Below are positions 7,768-15,901 of a stretch of DNA of 15,956 bases, one piece after another. The DNA is from JAITWN01 sp964581365 (GTDB lineage Bacteria; Pseudomonadota; Gammaproteobacteria; SZUA-140). The notes beneath the pieces were generated by a model that saw nothing but the letters and a program-made list of their open reading frames with translations, made no database searches and had not been told where the DNA came from. Location of the stretch: assembly GCA_964581365.1 (NCBI GenBank), contig CAZOOF010000049.1:1-15956 (forward strand). The letters run 5' to 3'. Every line of letters starts with the position of its first letter. The first letter of the stretch is position 1. A program made the translations under genes and the position numbers.

Positions 7768-8481
7768 ATGAAGCTCCTCCCTGACACCGATCCACATGTT
7801 CCCGAGAATCATCTCTCGGTGCGCAGCGGCTGGTTGCGCGCAGCGGTACTGGGAGCTAACGATGGGATCGTGTCCACCGCCAGCCTCCTGGTCGGTGTGG
7901 CGTCTTACGGGGCTTCGAATGAGTACATCCTTATCGCCGGCACCGCCTCTCTGGTCGCGGGAGCGATGTCGATGGCGGCGGGGGAGTATGTGTCGGTCAG
8001 CTCGCAACTGGATGCCGAGCGCGCTGATCTCGAGATCGAACGCCGCGAGCTGCGCGAAAACCCCGACTATGAAACCGCGGAACTGACCGCCATCTACGTC
8101 CGGCGCGGACTCGACTCACAGCTCGCGCGGCAGGTGGCTGAGCAGCTGATGGCGGTCGACCCGCTCTCCGCTCACGCGCGTGATGAACTCGGCATCTCGC
8201 GCCTGCGGCGCCCGCGGCCGGTACAGGCGGCCTTCGCGTCGATGACCGCATTTGCCAGCGGCGCGATCGTTCCGCTGCTGGTTGCCGTTTTCGCCTCGCC
8301 CGGTCACACCGGAGCGGCGGTGGCGGTTGCCACGATGCTCTCGCTCGCCGGTCTGGGCATGATCTCCAGCCGTCTGGGCGGCGCTTCGATGTTGCGCGGA
8401 GCCCTGCGCGTCAGTTTCTGGGGCGCGCTGGCAATGGTTCTGACCAGCGCCATCGGTGCTCTGGCGGGACTGGCCTTCTAA
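7768..8481 (+). CDS. VIT1/CCC1 family iron/manganese transporter
   Basis: This predicted inner-membrane transporter of 237 residues belongs to the VIT1/CCC1 family, which moves Fe2+ or Mn2+ out of the cytosol. The family hallmarks are GANDGIVSTASLLVGV in the first membrane helix and GAMSMAAGEYVSVSSQ at the end of the second. A charged cytoplasmic helical section follows (about residues 75-150: DAERADLEIERRELRENP...), with many glutamates, where metal binds in the family. Three more hydrophobic helices lie after about residue 155, giving five in all. The start is chosen at the ATG where homology begins; upstream in-frame codons are arginine-rich and not conserved. The ribosome site is weak (a GGG about 9 nt before). 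A 6-bp inverted repeat GCCGCT/AGCGGC (7701-7706, 7728-7733) lies in the leader. I saw no Fur box. Confidence 0.9.
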   Translation: MKLLPDTDPHVPENHLSVRSGWLRAAVLGANDGIVSTASLLVGVASYGASNEYILIAGTASLVAGAMSMAAGEYVSVSSQLDAERADLEIERRELRENPDYETAELTAIYVRRGLDSQLARQVAEQLMAVDPLSAHARDELGISRLRRPRPVQAAFASMTAFASGAIVPLLVAVFASPGHTGAAVAVATMLSLAGLGMISSRLGGASMLRGALRVSFWGALAMVLTSAIGALAGLAF

Positions 8482-8565
8482 CCGGGGTCCCGAACTGGAA
8501 TGAACTCGGGCAGGTCGATCTGATGCCGCCGGGCGGATGCGCTGCATCGGCGTCGCGCAGGGTGG

Positions 8566-11500
8566 TTACGGGGCGAAGCCAGCAGCCGCGGCGATGGGGC
8601 TTGCTCCCGTGTCCTTGTCTTCAGTGCGCAGGAGCGCAGACCTCAGTTTCCATTCCAGGTCTGGCGCCGGCGGCTGGGCGAAGCGCACCTCGCCGGCGAC
8701 CAGAAAGGCGGTCGGCACGCCGTCTTCATACAACACCCGATTGGCGATCTGGGCCGGGATGCGCTCGCCGGGGGTGACGCTCCCGGTGAGATTCAGCGGA
8801 TCGGCAGCGCTGATGCTGAAAAGCTCGCCGCGCCCCGTGTCGCGCCGGATCTCGCGCAGTGCAATCACCGCCTCGGGCAAAGCGTACTGTTCACCGCTGA
8901 AGCCTTCCACGAAACGTCCGCCGCGAATCTCACCACGGGCCTCGAGACGCCGGTAGCAGTGCACCAGTTCACGCCACGGCGGAGCGGCAGGCTCCCGGGC
9001 GAGGAGGGCGCGAAACACCACGCCATAGCGGGAGAGAAGAACGCGCGCCACATGTTCGATTGCCGTAGCCTCTGTGCCATGCGCAGGCGAGGGCCGCAGC
9101 CACACCCAGCGTCCGGCATCGGCCACCGCGGGAGCTCGTGCGCGTCGCCGCCGCGCGCCACTGTAACCGGGGCGCCGATGCTGCGGGGCAAGCAGCGCGC
9201 GCAGGCCGGCGAAGCTGTCGGCAGTGACCAGACCGCGGGCGACCAGTTCGGCGAGCGCGGTTTCGAGACGCGTGTGCAGCAGGCCGCTTGCATCCAGCAG
9301 TTCCTCAAAGAAGGCGGCAGGGTGCAGCGAAAATGCGTCGATCAGGGCGCGGGCGTCGGCCGTCAGCTGCAGGCCATCCTCCGCGGGCGGAGGAACGATG
9401 CTGCGCCAGTGGCGCAGCTCGCGCCGCGGGAGAAAGGTGATCGGCGTGCTGCGCAGGGGGGCCGGGCGGCGGGAGCTTTCGTTGCCGTTATCCGTCTGTC
9501 TGGCGGTGAGGCGCAGCCAGGCGAAACGTCCGCTGGCGCAGAGGCGATCCAGATCCTCCGGCGCGTAGCCGCGCAGCCGGGCGGGAAGAATATGGGCTTC
9601 CCAGGCCGCGGCGGGCGCGGCATAGCCTTCGAGGCGTGTCAGCACGCCGGCCGTGGCCTCCATCCCCTCGCCGCGATCGAAGAAGCCATGCCAGCGGAAC
9701 AGGAAACGCATGAAGTCGGCCGGTGCAACCGGTTCGATTTCCCGGCGCAGGCGCTTCAGCGTCAGTGCATGGATGCGTGCGAGCAGGCGGCGTTCGCACC
9801 ACTGAATTTCGTTGGCGGCATCAGGAGGATCGAAGCGGCCGCGGATGACGAAGCCCTCTCCTTCCAGCCGCAGCAGAGCGGCGTCGATCGATCGGAACTC
9901 GCAGCCGAGCTGTGCCGACAGCTCGGTGGCGGTCACCGGCCCCAGGGCTTCGAGACGGCTGCGCACCAGCTCGGTGACGGCGTCTTCGGCGGTCGGTGTC
10001 GCCGACAGCGCCAGCGGCAGCTCCAGCTCGGGCGACTCGCTCGCAGCGGGATGCGCCACGCGCAGTTCGGCCAGGCGTTCGGCGGCTGCGCGCAGCGTCA
10101 CGCCGCTGCCGGTGGTGAAGCGCAGCGCGCGGCCTTCCGCTACCAGCCTATCGAACAGCGGTTCCCAGTTTGGATTGCGCGCCATGTCGGGCTCGGTAAG
10201 GAAGCCGCTCAGCACGAGCGCATCGTGCAATTCGTCGGGATTGCTCGCTTCCGGCCAGGCCTCCGCTCTGACCGTGGCAATGGCCTCTGAATCCAGTCGC
10301 CCGAGATCGGCGGCGCTCTGCGGGTCGATGACGCGGCGCTGCTGGATGGCGAGGGTGCGGCGCTCCTCGGCGGGCGCATCGTCCAGGAAAGCATAAGGCC
10401 GTGCCGCGAGCACTTCGCAGGCGAGCGGGGAGGGGGCGGTCAGATCGCGGGCAAGCACCTCGATCTCGCCGCTGACGATGCCTGCGAGCACCCGCTCCAG
10501 TCCGTCGATGTCCATCACATCGTGCAGGCAGTCGGATATGGCCTGATGCACCAGCGGATGATCGGGAATCTCCCGGTCCCCGGCGATGTTCTCCAGGCAG
10601 GCGAGCTGGTCGGGGAAGACCACCGCCACCAGGTCCTCGGCGTCGGAGCGCTGGAACTGGGGCGGCACGCGTCTGCCGTTGCGGTTGCGCGGCACCGCCA
10701 GCGCAATGTTGGTGACCCAGCGCCAGCGCGTGCCGAACATGGGCGCGGCGAGCAGCGCCTGGACCAGCAGATCGCGCACCGTCGCCGCGCGCAGATAACC
10801 CGCGACTTCGACCAGCGGGAAGCTGTGCGTCGGGCCGAGCGACAGCACGATGTTGTCCTCGGTGGCTGCCGCCTGCAGTTCGAAGTTGAATTTGCGGCAG
10901 AAGCGCTTGCGCAGCGCCAGTCCCCAGGCGCGATTGATGCGCGCGCCGAAGGGCGCGTGAATCACGAGGTGCATGTCGCCGACTTCGTCGAAGAAGCGTT
11001 CGAAGATGACGAGATGCGCATGCGGCAGGGCGCCGAGCGCGGCGTGGCCGGCGGCCAGGTAATCCGCCAGTTGTCGCGCCGCGGCGGGCGAGAGGGCGTG
11101 TTCCTGTGCCAGCCAGGCGGCAAGAGCGGCGGCATCGTCGCCTTCGCGCAGCCGCGCCATGGCCGTTTCCCGCAGTCGGGACACGGCCTGCGACAGCTCA
11201 TCGCTGCGTCCGGGGGCCTCGCCGATCCAGAAAGGGATGTTCGGTGGCTGCCCGCGCGCGTCCTCGACCAGCACCTTCCCCTGCTCGATCTTGAGGATGC
11301 GGTACGAGGTGTTGCCGAGCTGGAAGATGTCGCCGGGCAGGCTTTCGAAGGCGAAGTCCTCGTTCAGGTTGCCCACGAAATAGCCCTGGGGCTGCAGGAT
11401 CACGTCGTAGTCAAACAGGTCCGGAATGGCGCCGGCATTGGTGAGCGCAGTGAGGCGGGCTCCACGGCGCGCGCGCAGCTTCCCGTTGACGATGTCCCGA

Positions 11501-12906
11501 TGCAGCCAGGCTCCGCGTCGCCCGCGCCGCGTGGTGTAGCCCTCGGCGAGCATGCGCAGGGTCGCGCCCCAGGTTTCCGCGTCGAGAGCGGCATAGGAAT
11601 GCGCCCGGCGAACGACGCCGAACAGCGCGTCTTCTTCCCATTCCCGGCTCGCCACCTCGGCTACCAGATGCTGGGCGAGCACATCGAGCGGCGCCGGAGG
11701 TATGCGGATACGATCCAGTTCGTCGCGGCGCACCGCTTCGAGCAGTGCGGTGCATTCGAGCAGTTCGTCGCGGGAGAGCGGAAACAGCCTGCCGCGCGGC
11801 AGGGCGCCCACCGAGTGGCCAGAGCGCCCGACGCGCTGCAGGAACGCCGAGATCGAGCGCGGCGAGCCGATCTGGCACACCAGGTCGATGTCGCCCACAT
11901 CGATGCCGAGTTCCAGAGACGCGGTGGCGACCAGGGCGCTCAGGCGCCCCGCCTTGAGGCGCTGTTCGGCGTCCAGGCGCTGTTCCCGCGCCAGGCTTCC
12001 ATGGTGAGCGGCGACGCGGTCTTCACCGATCCGCTCGGCGAGGTGGCGCGCGACGCGTTCGGCGAGGCGGCGGGTATTGACGAAAATGAGGGTGGTGCGA
12101 TGCGCCTCGACCAGGGCGGCGAGCCGGTCATAGATCTCCGCCCAGACTTCGGCCGCCATCACCGCCTCCAGCGGCGATCCGGGCACTTCGATCGCTAGAT
12201 CCCGCTCGCGGCCATGGCCGGTGTCGACGATAGTGCAGTCGCCGCGTCCGTGGCCGACCAGGAAGCGTGCCACCTCCGCGATGGGTTTCTGGGTCGCCGA
12301 GAGACCGATGCGCAGCGGGTCGCGCGCGCACAGGGCGGCGAGCCGTTCCAGCGACAGGGCAAGATGGGCGCCGCGCTTGTTGCCGGCCAGGGCGTGGATC
12401 TCGTCGACGATGACCGTCCGCACCGTGGACAGCATCGCCCGGCCCGATTCTGAGGTGAGCATGATGTACAGCGATTCGGGAGTGGTCACCAGGATGTGCG
12501 GCGGCTTGCGACGCATGCGTTCGCGCTCGCCCGCCGGAGTGTCGCCGGTGCGGACCCAGCTGGTGATCGGCGCCGCAGGCAGCCCGTCGGCCTCCAGACC
12601 GGCGGCTATGGCGGACAGCGGAACTTCCAGGTTTCTGTGAATATCGTTAGATAAGGCCTTGAGCGGAGTGACATAGAGGATTCTCGTCTCGTCCGGCAGT
12701 CCGCCCGAGGCGAGGCTCTCCCGCAGCAGCTCGTCGATCGCGGCGAGGAAGGCGGCCAGCGTTTTTCCCGAGCCGGTGGGGGCAGCGATCAGGGCATGCC
12801 GTCCGGCGCGAACGGCCGGCCAGGCGCGCTGCTGTACCTCGGTCGGGGCGCCGAACGCCGCAGCGAACCAGCGCGCAATCGCCGGATGGAATTCCTGCAG
12901 AGGCAT
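8566..12906 (-). CDS. lhr: Lhr, large ATP-dependent DNA/RNA helicase
   Basis: This is a full-length Lhr superfamily 2 helicase of 1446 residues, close to the 1500 of E. coli and mycobacterial Lhr. These are 3'-5' translocases implicated in DNA repair. Motifs are Walker A APTGSGKT (42-49), DEIH (168-171), SAT (203-205) and motif VI QRVGRSGH (357-364). The Lhr-core region with winged-helix and Lhr-specific domains follows to roughly residue 860, then a long Lhr C-terminal region that ends in the typical AADPLNLTGSVTPGERIPAQIANRVLYEDG segment. I chose MPLQEFHPAIARWF because relatives begin with this pattern; an in-frame ATG at 12924 adds six residues. Neither has a clear ribosome site. Open frame continues upstream to 13140 but overlaps the divergent gene and looks non-coding. 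It converges on the transporter gene. Confidence 0.95.
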   Translation of the reverse strand: MPLQEFHPAIARWFAAAFGAPTEVQQRAWPAVRAGRHALIAAPTGSGKTLAAFLAAIDELLRESLASGGLPDETRILYVTPLKALSNDIHRNLEVPLSAIAAGLEADGLPAAPITSWVRTGDTPAGERERMRRKPPHILVTTPESLYIMLTSESGRAMLSTVRTVIVDEIHALAGNKRGAHLALSLERLAALCARDPLRIGLSATQKPIAEVARFLVGHGRGDCTIVDTGHGRERDLAIEVPGSPLEAVMAAEVWAEIYDRLAALVEAHRTTLIFVNTRRLAERVARHLAERIGEDRVAAHHGSLAREQRLDAEQRLKAGRLSALVATASLELGIDVGDIDLVCQIGSPRSISAFLQRVGRSGHSVGALPRGRLFPLSRDELLECTALLEAVRRDELDRIRIPPAPLDVLAQHLVAEVASREWEEDALFGVVRRAHSYAALDAETWGATLRMLAEGYTTRRGRRGAWLHRDIVNGKLRARRGARLTALTNAGAIPDLFDYDVILQPQGYFVGNLNEDFAFESLPGDIFQLGNTSYRILKIEQGKVLVEDARGQPPNIPFWIGEAPGRSDELSQAVSRLRETAMARLREGDDAAALAAWLAQEHALSPAAARQLADYLAAGHAALGALPHAHLVIFERFFDEVGDMHLVIHAPFGARINRAWGLALRKRFCRKFNFELQAAATEDNIVLSLGPTHSFPLVEVAGYLRAATVRDLLVQALLAAPMFGTRWRWVTNIALAVPRNRNGRRVPPQFQRSDAEDLVAVVFPDQLACLENIAGDREIPDHPLVHQAISDCLHDVMDIDGLERVLAGIVSGEIEVLARDLTAPSPLACEVLAARPYAFLDDAPAEERRTLAIQQRRVIDPQSAADLGRLDSEAIATVRAEAWPEASNPDELHDALVLSGFLTEPDMARNPNWEPLFDRLVAEGRALRFTTGSGVTLRAAAERLAELRVAHPAASESPELELPLALSATPTAEDAVTELVRSRLEALGPVTATELSAQLGCEFRSIDAALLRLEGEGFVIRGRFDPPDAANEIQWCERRLLARIHALTLKRLRREIEPVAPADFMRFLFRWHGFFDRGEGMEATAGVLTRLEGYAAPAAAWEAHILPARLRGYAPEDLDRLCASGRFAWLRLTARQTDNGNESSRRPAPLRSTPITFLPRRELRHWRSIVPPPAEDGLQLTADARALIDAFSLHPAAFFEELLDASGLLHTRLETALAELVARGLVTADSFAGLRALLAPQHRRPGYSGARRRRARAPAVADAGRWVWLRPSPAHGTEATAIEHVARVLLSRYGVVFRALLAREPAAPPWRELVHCYRRLEARGEIRGGRFVEGFSGEQYALPEAVIALREIRRDTGRGELFSISAADPLNLTGSVTPGERIPAQIANRVLYEDGVPTAFLVAGEVRFAQPPAPDLEWKLRSALLRTEDKDTGASPIAAAAGFAP

Positions 12907-12977
12907 GGGGTCATGATAGCGCATATCGGGATCATTGGATTTGACAACGAGGCGAATCGACCGGACCCTTGGCGCTG

Positions 12978-13541
12978 ATGGAAAAACGCTTGTTGATCGG
13001 TGTGAGTAGCTGCCTGCTCGGCCAGCCGGTGCGGTACGATGGGCGTGACAAACGGGACGAGTGGGTCTGCGCCCACCTGGCGGACGAGTTCGATCTGGAG
13101 CCGGTCTGTCCCGAGGTGGCGATCGGGATGGGGGTCCCACGGCCGCCCATCCGTCTGGTTGCCGGCGCTGAGGGAACCCGAGCGCAGCGGGTGGAGGACC
13201 CGGCAGTGGATGTCACCGAGGCGCTGCAGGGCTATGCCGCCGAGGTGGCGCGGCGGCTGGGCGGGGAACTCGCCGGTTACGTGTTCAAGAGCCGCTCTCC
13301 GAGCTGTGGCACCAGCGGTGTTCCTCGATTTTTACCTGGCGGGGAGGGCGCCGGCGACTCCGCAGGGGTGTTCGCCGCCGCGCTGTGCACCCTGCTGCCT
13401 GGCCTGCCGGTGGTCGAGGAAACGGAACTGTCGACCGCCGAGGGCCGTCTGAATTTCAAAGCGCGGGCCGAGGCTTATGCCCGCCAGCGGAGGAGTGCCG
13501 TCGCGCCCCCTACTCAAGGCGGCGCGCGCGTAGCAGAATGA
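12978..13541 (+). CDS. DUF523 family protein, TudS-like [4Fe-4S] enzyme
   Basis: This 187-residue cytoplasmic protein belongs to DUF523 (YbbK). One characterised family member, TudS, is a [4Fe-4S] enzyme that removes sulfur from 2-thiouracil. Three conserved cysteine motifs that could hold the cluster are visible: C12 in GVSSCLLGQPVRYDG, C44 in LEPVCPEVAIGMGVPR (with an adjacent glutamate), and C110 in FKSRSPSCG. The N-terminal signature VSSCLLG plus VRYDG is diagnostic. The start is the ATG at 12978; a TTG three codons earlier is possible, and neither has a good ribosome site. The gene is divergent from lhr, with only about 70 nt between starts. Family membership is secure, but substrate and activity are inferred. 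Confidence 0.88.
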   Translation: MEKRLLIGVSSCLLGQPVRYDGRDKRDEWVCAHLADEFDLEPVCPEVAIGMGVPRPPIRLVAGAEGTRAQRVEDPAVDVTEALQGYAAEVARRLGGELAGYVFKSRSPSCGTSGVPRFLPGGEGAGDSAGVFAAALCTLLPGLPVVEETELSTAEGRLNFKARAEAYARQRRSAVAPPTQGGARVAE

Positions 13542-13593
13542 ATGGACCGGCTTGTGCGGCCGGAAGCATTATTCATTGCGGGAGGCTTTCAGC

Positions 13594-14202
13594 ATGAGGG
13601 GAATGGTCAGGGCGGCGGTGCCGCTCGTGGTGCTGCTCGCTGCGGCGTTGGCGACGGGTTGCGCCACTCGGGTGGAGCGCATCGATGTCGAGGAGACGCG
13701 CGATCTCAGCGGCAACTGGAACGATACCGACTCGCGTCTGGTGTCTGAGGAGATGATTCGCGATGTGCTGTCGCGGCCCTGGATCGGCGACTTCCGCCAG
13801 ACCGAAGGGGCTAAGCCTACGGTGATCGTCGGCGAGGTGCGGAACCTGAGCCACGAGCACATCAACGTCAACACCTTCGTCAACGACCTCGCCCGTGAGC
13901 TGATCAATTCCGGTCAAGTGAACTTCGTTGCCTCGCGTGTCGAGCGCGAAGACATTCGCGCGGAACGCCAGGATCAGGCGCGCCATGCCACTGAGGAATC
14001 GCGCAAGGCGATGGGGCGCGAACTCGGGGCGGATTTCATGCTACAGGGCAGCATCAACACCATTCTCGACGTCGAAGGCCGGCGTCAGGTGCGGTACTAC
14101 CAGGTCGATCTCGACCTGATCAGCTTGGCCGACAATCGCAAGGTCTGGATCGGACAGAAGAAAATCAAGAAGTTCGTGGTCAAGGCCGGAGTGCGGCCGT
14201 GA
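13594..14202 (+). CDS. lpoB: LpoB-like penicillin-binding protein activator lipoprotein
   Basis: This predicted outer-membrane lipoprotein of 202 residues resembles LpoB (YcfM), which in E. coli activates the peptidoglycan synthase PBP1B from the outer membrane. The signal peptide MRGMVRAAVPLVVLLAAALA leads to a lipobox ending ATGC, with C23 as the lipidated residue and alanine next to it, which fits outer-membrane sorting. The mature domain shows family segments DLSGNWNDTDSRLVSEEMI, VIVGEVRNLSHEHINVNTF, LINSGQVNFVASR, ELGADFMLQGSINTI and VRYYQVDLDLISLADNRKVW. GGAGG (13581-13585) is 8 nt before the ATG, so the start is well supported. A PBP1B homologue is not in view, so direct activation of one is inferred from the family. 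Confidence 0.85.
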   Translation: MRGMVRAAVPLVVLLAAALATGCATRVERIDVEETRDLSGNWNDTDSRLVSEEMIRDVLSRPWIGDFRQTEGAKPTVIVGEVRNLSHEHINVNTFVNDLARELINSGQVNFVASRVEREDIRAERQDQARHATEESRKAMGRELGADFMLQGSINTILDVEGRRQVRYYQVDLDLISLADNRKVWIGQKKIKKFVVKAGVRP

Positions 14203-14211
14203 TCAGGCGCT

Positions 14212-14245
14212 GACTGCCCGCCCCGCGCGCCGGGGCGGCGCAGTC
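14212..14245 (+). terminator. Very strong GC hairpin between the two lipoprotein genes
   Basis: GACTGCCCGCCCCG (14212-14225) pairs with CGGGGCGG-GCAGTC (14231-14245). This gives 14 base pairs with a single bulged C at 14239 and a five-base loop, beginning 10 nt after the lpoB-like stop codon. There is no T-tract, so it is not a standard intrinsic terminator. It ends only 13 nt before the next ATG, so it could limit translation or transcription of that gene. Confidence 0.5.
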
Positions 14246-14258
14246 GCGCGCGGCGAAG

Positions 14259-15599
14259 ATGCGCTTTCTCCAGAAATCTCCTGTCGGGATGCCGCGTCCT
14301 TCGGGCGCCGGACTCGCCCGTCTGCTGATGCCGGCGCTACTGGCGACGATCTCCGGCTGCGCCAGCTATGGCGACTGGGTCGGCCAGATGGAGCGGCAGA
14401 TCGCGGCCGGCAACGCCGAGGGCGCCATGCAGGTGCTGGAGCAGCATTCCGCGGAGCAGGGGAGGGACGCTGTCCTGTATCGCCTGAACCGCGGAATGCT
14501 GCTGCGCCTGCAGGACGATCCTGCTGCCAGTGTCGTCGCATTCCAGGGCGCAAAGGCACTGATCGATGACCTGCTCGCGGTCAGTGTCAGCGAGCAGGCC
14601 GGTGCGCTTGCCATCAACGATGCCCGGCGCAGCTACATCGGCGCGCCCTACGAGCGTGCCTTCCTTCACTTTTATGCGGCGCTCGGTTTCCTCGAACAGG
14701 GGGATCGTGCTTCCGCCCGCGTTGAAATGCTGCAGCTCGATGTGCTGCTGCGTGGGCTGGAGCGGGACGGCGTCATCGTCGGTACAGCCCTGCCTCGTTA
14801 TCTGAGCGCTCTGGTCTTCGAAGCGAATGGGGAGTGGAGCGATGCGCTGATCGCCGCACGCAAGGCCTACGAGGGCTACAGGGCCTATCCCGCCGGCTGG
14901 TCGCTGCAACCGCCGCGCGCTCTGGGCCGTGATCTCGTCCGGCTCTCCGCCCGGCTGGGGTTGGATGAGGAGGCGGCCCGGTACCGCGCCGAATTCGGTC
15001 TCGATGATGAGGCAGGGCGTCGATCAGGAAGCAGCGCTTCGCTGGTCCTGCTGCTGCACAGTGGGCTGGCGCCGGTTAAGCAGGAAGGCGGCGTGACCGT
15101 ACCGACCGCCGCGGGACGCCTTGTATCGGTGTCGATGCCTCATTACCCGCCGCCGCGCCGGCCCCGCATCGCCGGGGCGCGCGTGGTGTTGGATGGCGCA
15201 TCGGCGCGCCTGGATGCCGCGGAGAACATAGACGCCGCGGCGCGTGCAGCGCTCGAGACACAGCGCGGCGCTGTCCTGGCGCGCACCGTGGCCCGCGCCG
15301 CGCTCAAGCATGAAGCATCGCGTCAGGCCGGACAGGAAAACGAGCTCGCCGGCTTCATCATCAATATCGCGGGTCTGGTGAGTGAGCGGGCGGATACCCG
15401 CAGCTGGACCACGCTTCCGCACGCTATCTACCTGGCGAGGCTGGAGGTCCCTTCCGGGCAGCACACGGCCCGTATCGAGCTCCTCGATGCGTCAGGCGCG
15501 GCCGTCGAAGTCGTCGACCATCCAATCGATCTCATGCCGGGAGAGTTGCGCATGCTCTCAGTGCATCGGATCCATCCGGCGGACGTGGCTTCGAACTGA
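14259..15599 (+). CDS. COG3014 family outer-membrane lipoprotein
   Basis: This predicted lipoprotein of 446 residues is recognisable as COG3014, a family of unknown biochemical function often encoded beside LpoB-like lipoproteins in gammaproteobacteria. The signal segment LLMPALLATISGC carries a good lipobox (ISGC, C34), with alanine next to it, favouring the outer membrane. After that come TPR-like helix pairs (about 40-120 and 130-230: AAGNAEGAMQVLEQHS, YIGAPYERAFLHFYAALGFLEQGDRASARVEM). A beta-rich C-terminal half follows, containing VPTAAGRLVSVSMPHYPP, ENELAGFIINIAGLVSERADTRSWTTLPHAIYLARLEVP and ELRMLSVHRI. The start at 14259 has no clear ribosome site; an ATG at 14289 would give a more typical 23-residue signal peptide before the cysteine. 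The stop codon lies inside the first copy of a 55-bp direct repeat. Confidence 0.85.
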   Translation: MRFLQKSPVGMPRPSGAGLARLLMPALLATISGCASYGDWVGQMERQIAAGNAEGAMQVLEQHSAEQGRDAVLYRLNRGMLLRLQDDPAASVVAFQGAKALIDDLLAVSVSEQAGALAINDARRSYIGAPYERAFLHFYAALGFLEQGDRASARVEMLQLDVLLRGLERDGVIVGTALPRYLSALVFEANGEWSDALIAARKAYEGYRAYPAGWSLQPPRALGRDLVRLSARLGLDEEAARYRAEFGLDDEAGRRSGSSASLVLLLHSGLAPVKQEGGVTVPTAAGRLVSVSMPHYPPPRRPRIAGARVVLDGASARLDAAENIDAAARAALETQRGAVLARTVARAALKHEASRQAGQENELAGFIINIAGLVSERADTRSWTTLPHAIYLARLEVPSGQHTARIELLDASGAAVEVVDHPIDLMPGELRMLSVHRIHPADVASN

Positions 15600-15649
15600 A
15601 CCTTCGAAGGCACTGTCATCATCGTTTCGCATTCCTGGTTGAGAATTCG
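15595..15649 (+). repeat. 55-bp direct repeat, copy 1
   Basis: This copy begins ACTGAACCTTCGAAGG and ends TTGAGAATTCG. It is identical over all 55 bases to the copy at 15902-15956, 307 bp downstream. It contains the TGA stop of the COG3014 gene and a perfect 10-bp palindrome, CCTTCGAAGG (15601-15610). On the left the two copies diverge at once (A versus G). Confidence 0.95.
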
Positions 15650-15901
15650 CAATGACGCCCCCATTGTCGAAGCATAAAGTGCATTTCATGACGGAGCGAT
15701 CGTTGGCAGCATTCGGTCCGACACGCTTTCTCCGTTTGGCGGTGCACGCTATGTATCGGATATGCTTTGTTTTTGGGTGTCGCCGATTGCCGGCAGACGA
15801 AATTCTTTACATGTTGGGGAACTCTTTCCACCAGTCCCGCGTCTTAATGGGTACGGTGGCGGTGCTGAACCCCCCGAATTGAAAAAATAGGCCGGCAGCC
15901 G
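15650..15901. other. Lower-GC spacer between the two repeats, no recognisable gene
   Basis: These 252 bp fall to about 50% GC by rough hand count, below the genes to the left. A 76-codon open frame from the ATG at 15652 to 15882 and a 70-codon frame on the other strand are the longest. Neither resembles a protein I know, neither has a convincing ribosome site, and the codon use is not the strongly GC-biased pattern of the neighbours. I see no tRNA, transposase fragment or promoter. GCCGGCAG occurs twice (near 15789 and 15891). Reading the minus strand, a run of six T (15884-15889) follows a GC-rich stretch, but the stem is too short to call a terminator. Confidence 0.5.

Noticed and set aside
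8959..12198. Long plus-strand open frames (443 and 558 codons) opposite lhr
   Set aside because: They are antisense shadows of a conserved helicase; the translations are low-complexity arginine/alanine/glutamine mixtures without domains.
12941..12969. Promoter with a perfect TTGACA ahead of the DUF523 gene
   Set aside because: At 16-18 nt spacing I find no acceptable -10 box (GACCCT matches only two positions).
13547..13563. Terminator after the DUF523 gene (CCGGC/GCCGG hairpin)
   Set aside because: The stem has only five pairs and is followed by mixed A/T sequence rather than a T-run.
15595..15649. Integron attC site
   Set aside because: ACTGAAC at the left and GTTGAGA near the right each miss the attC core consensus at one position and are not complementary to each other, the internal arms pair poorly, and the span is about 50 bp. 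I keep it only as a remote alternative.
15652..15882. 76-codon open frame between the repeats as a gene
   Set aside because: There is no ribosome site or recognised family, codon use differs from neighbouring genes, and an opposite-strand frame of similar length exists; chance frames of this size are expected.
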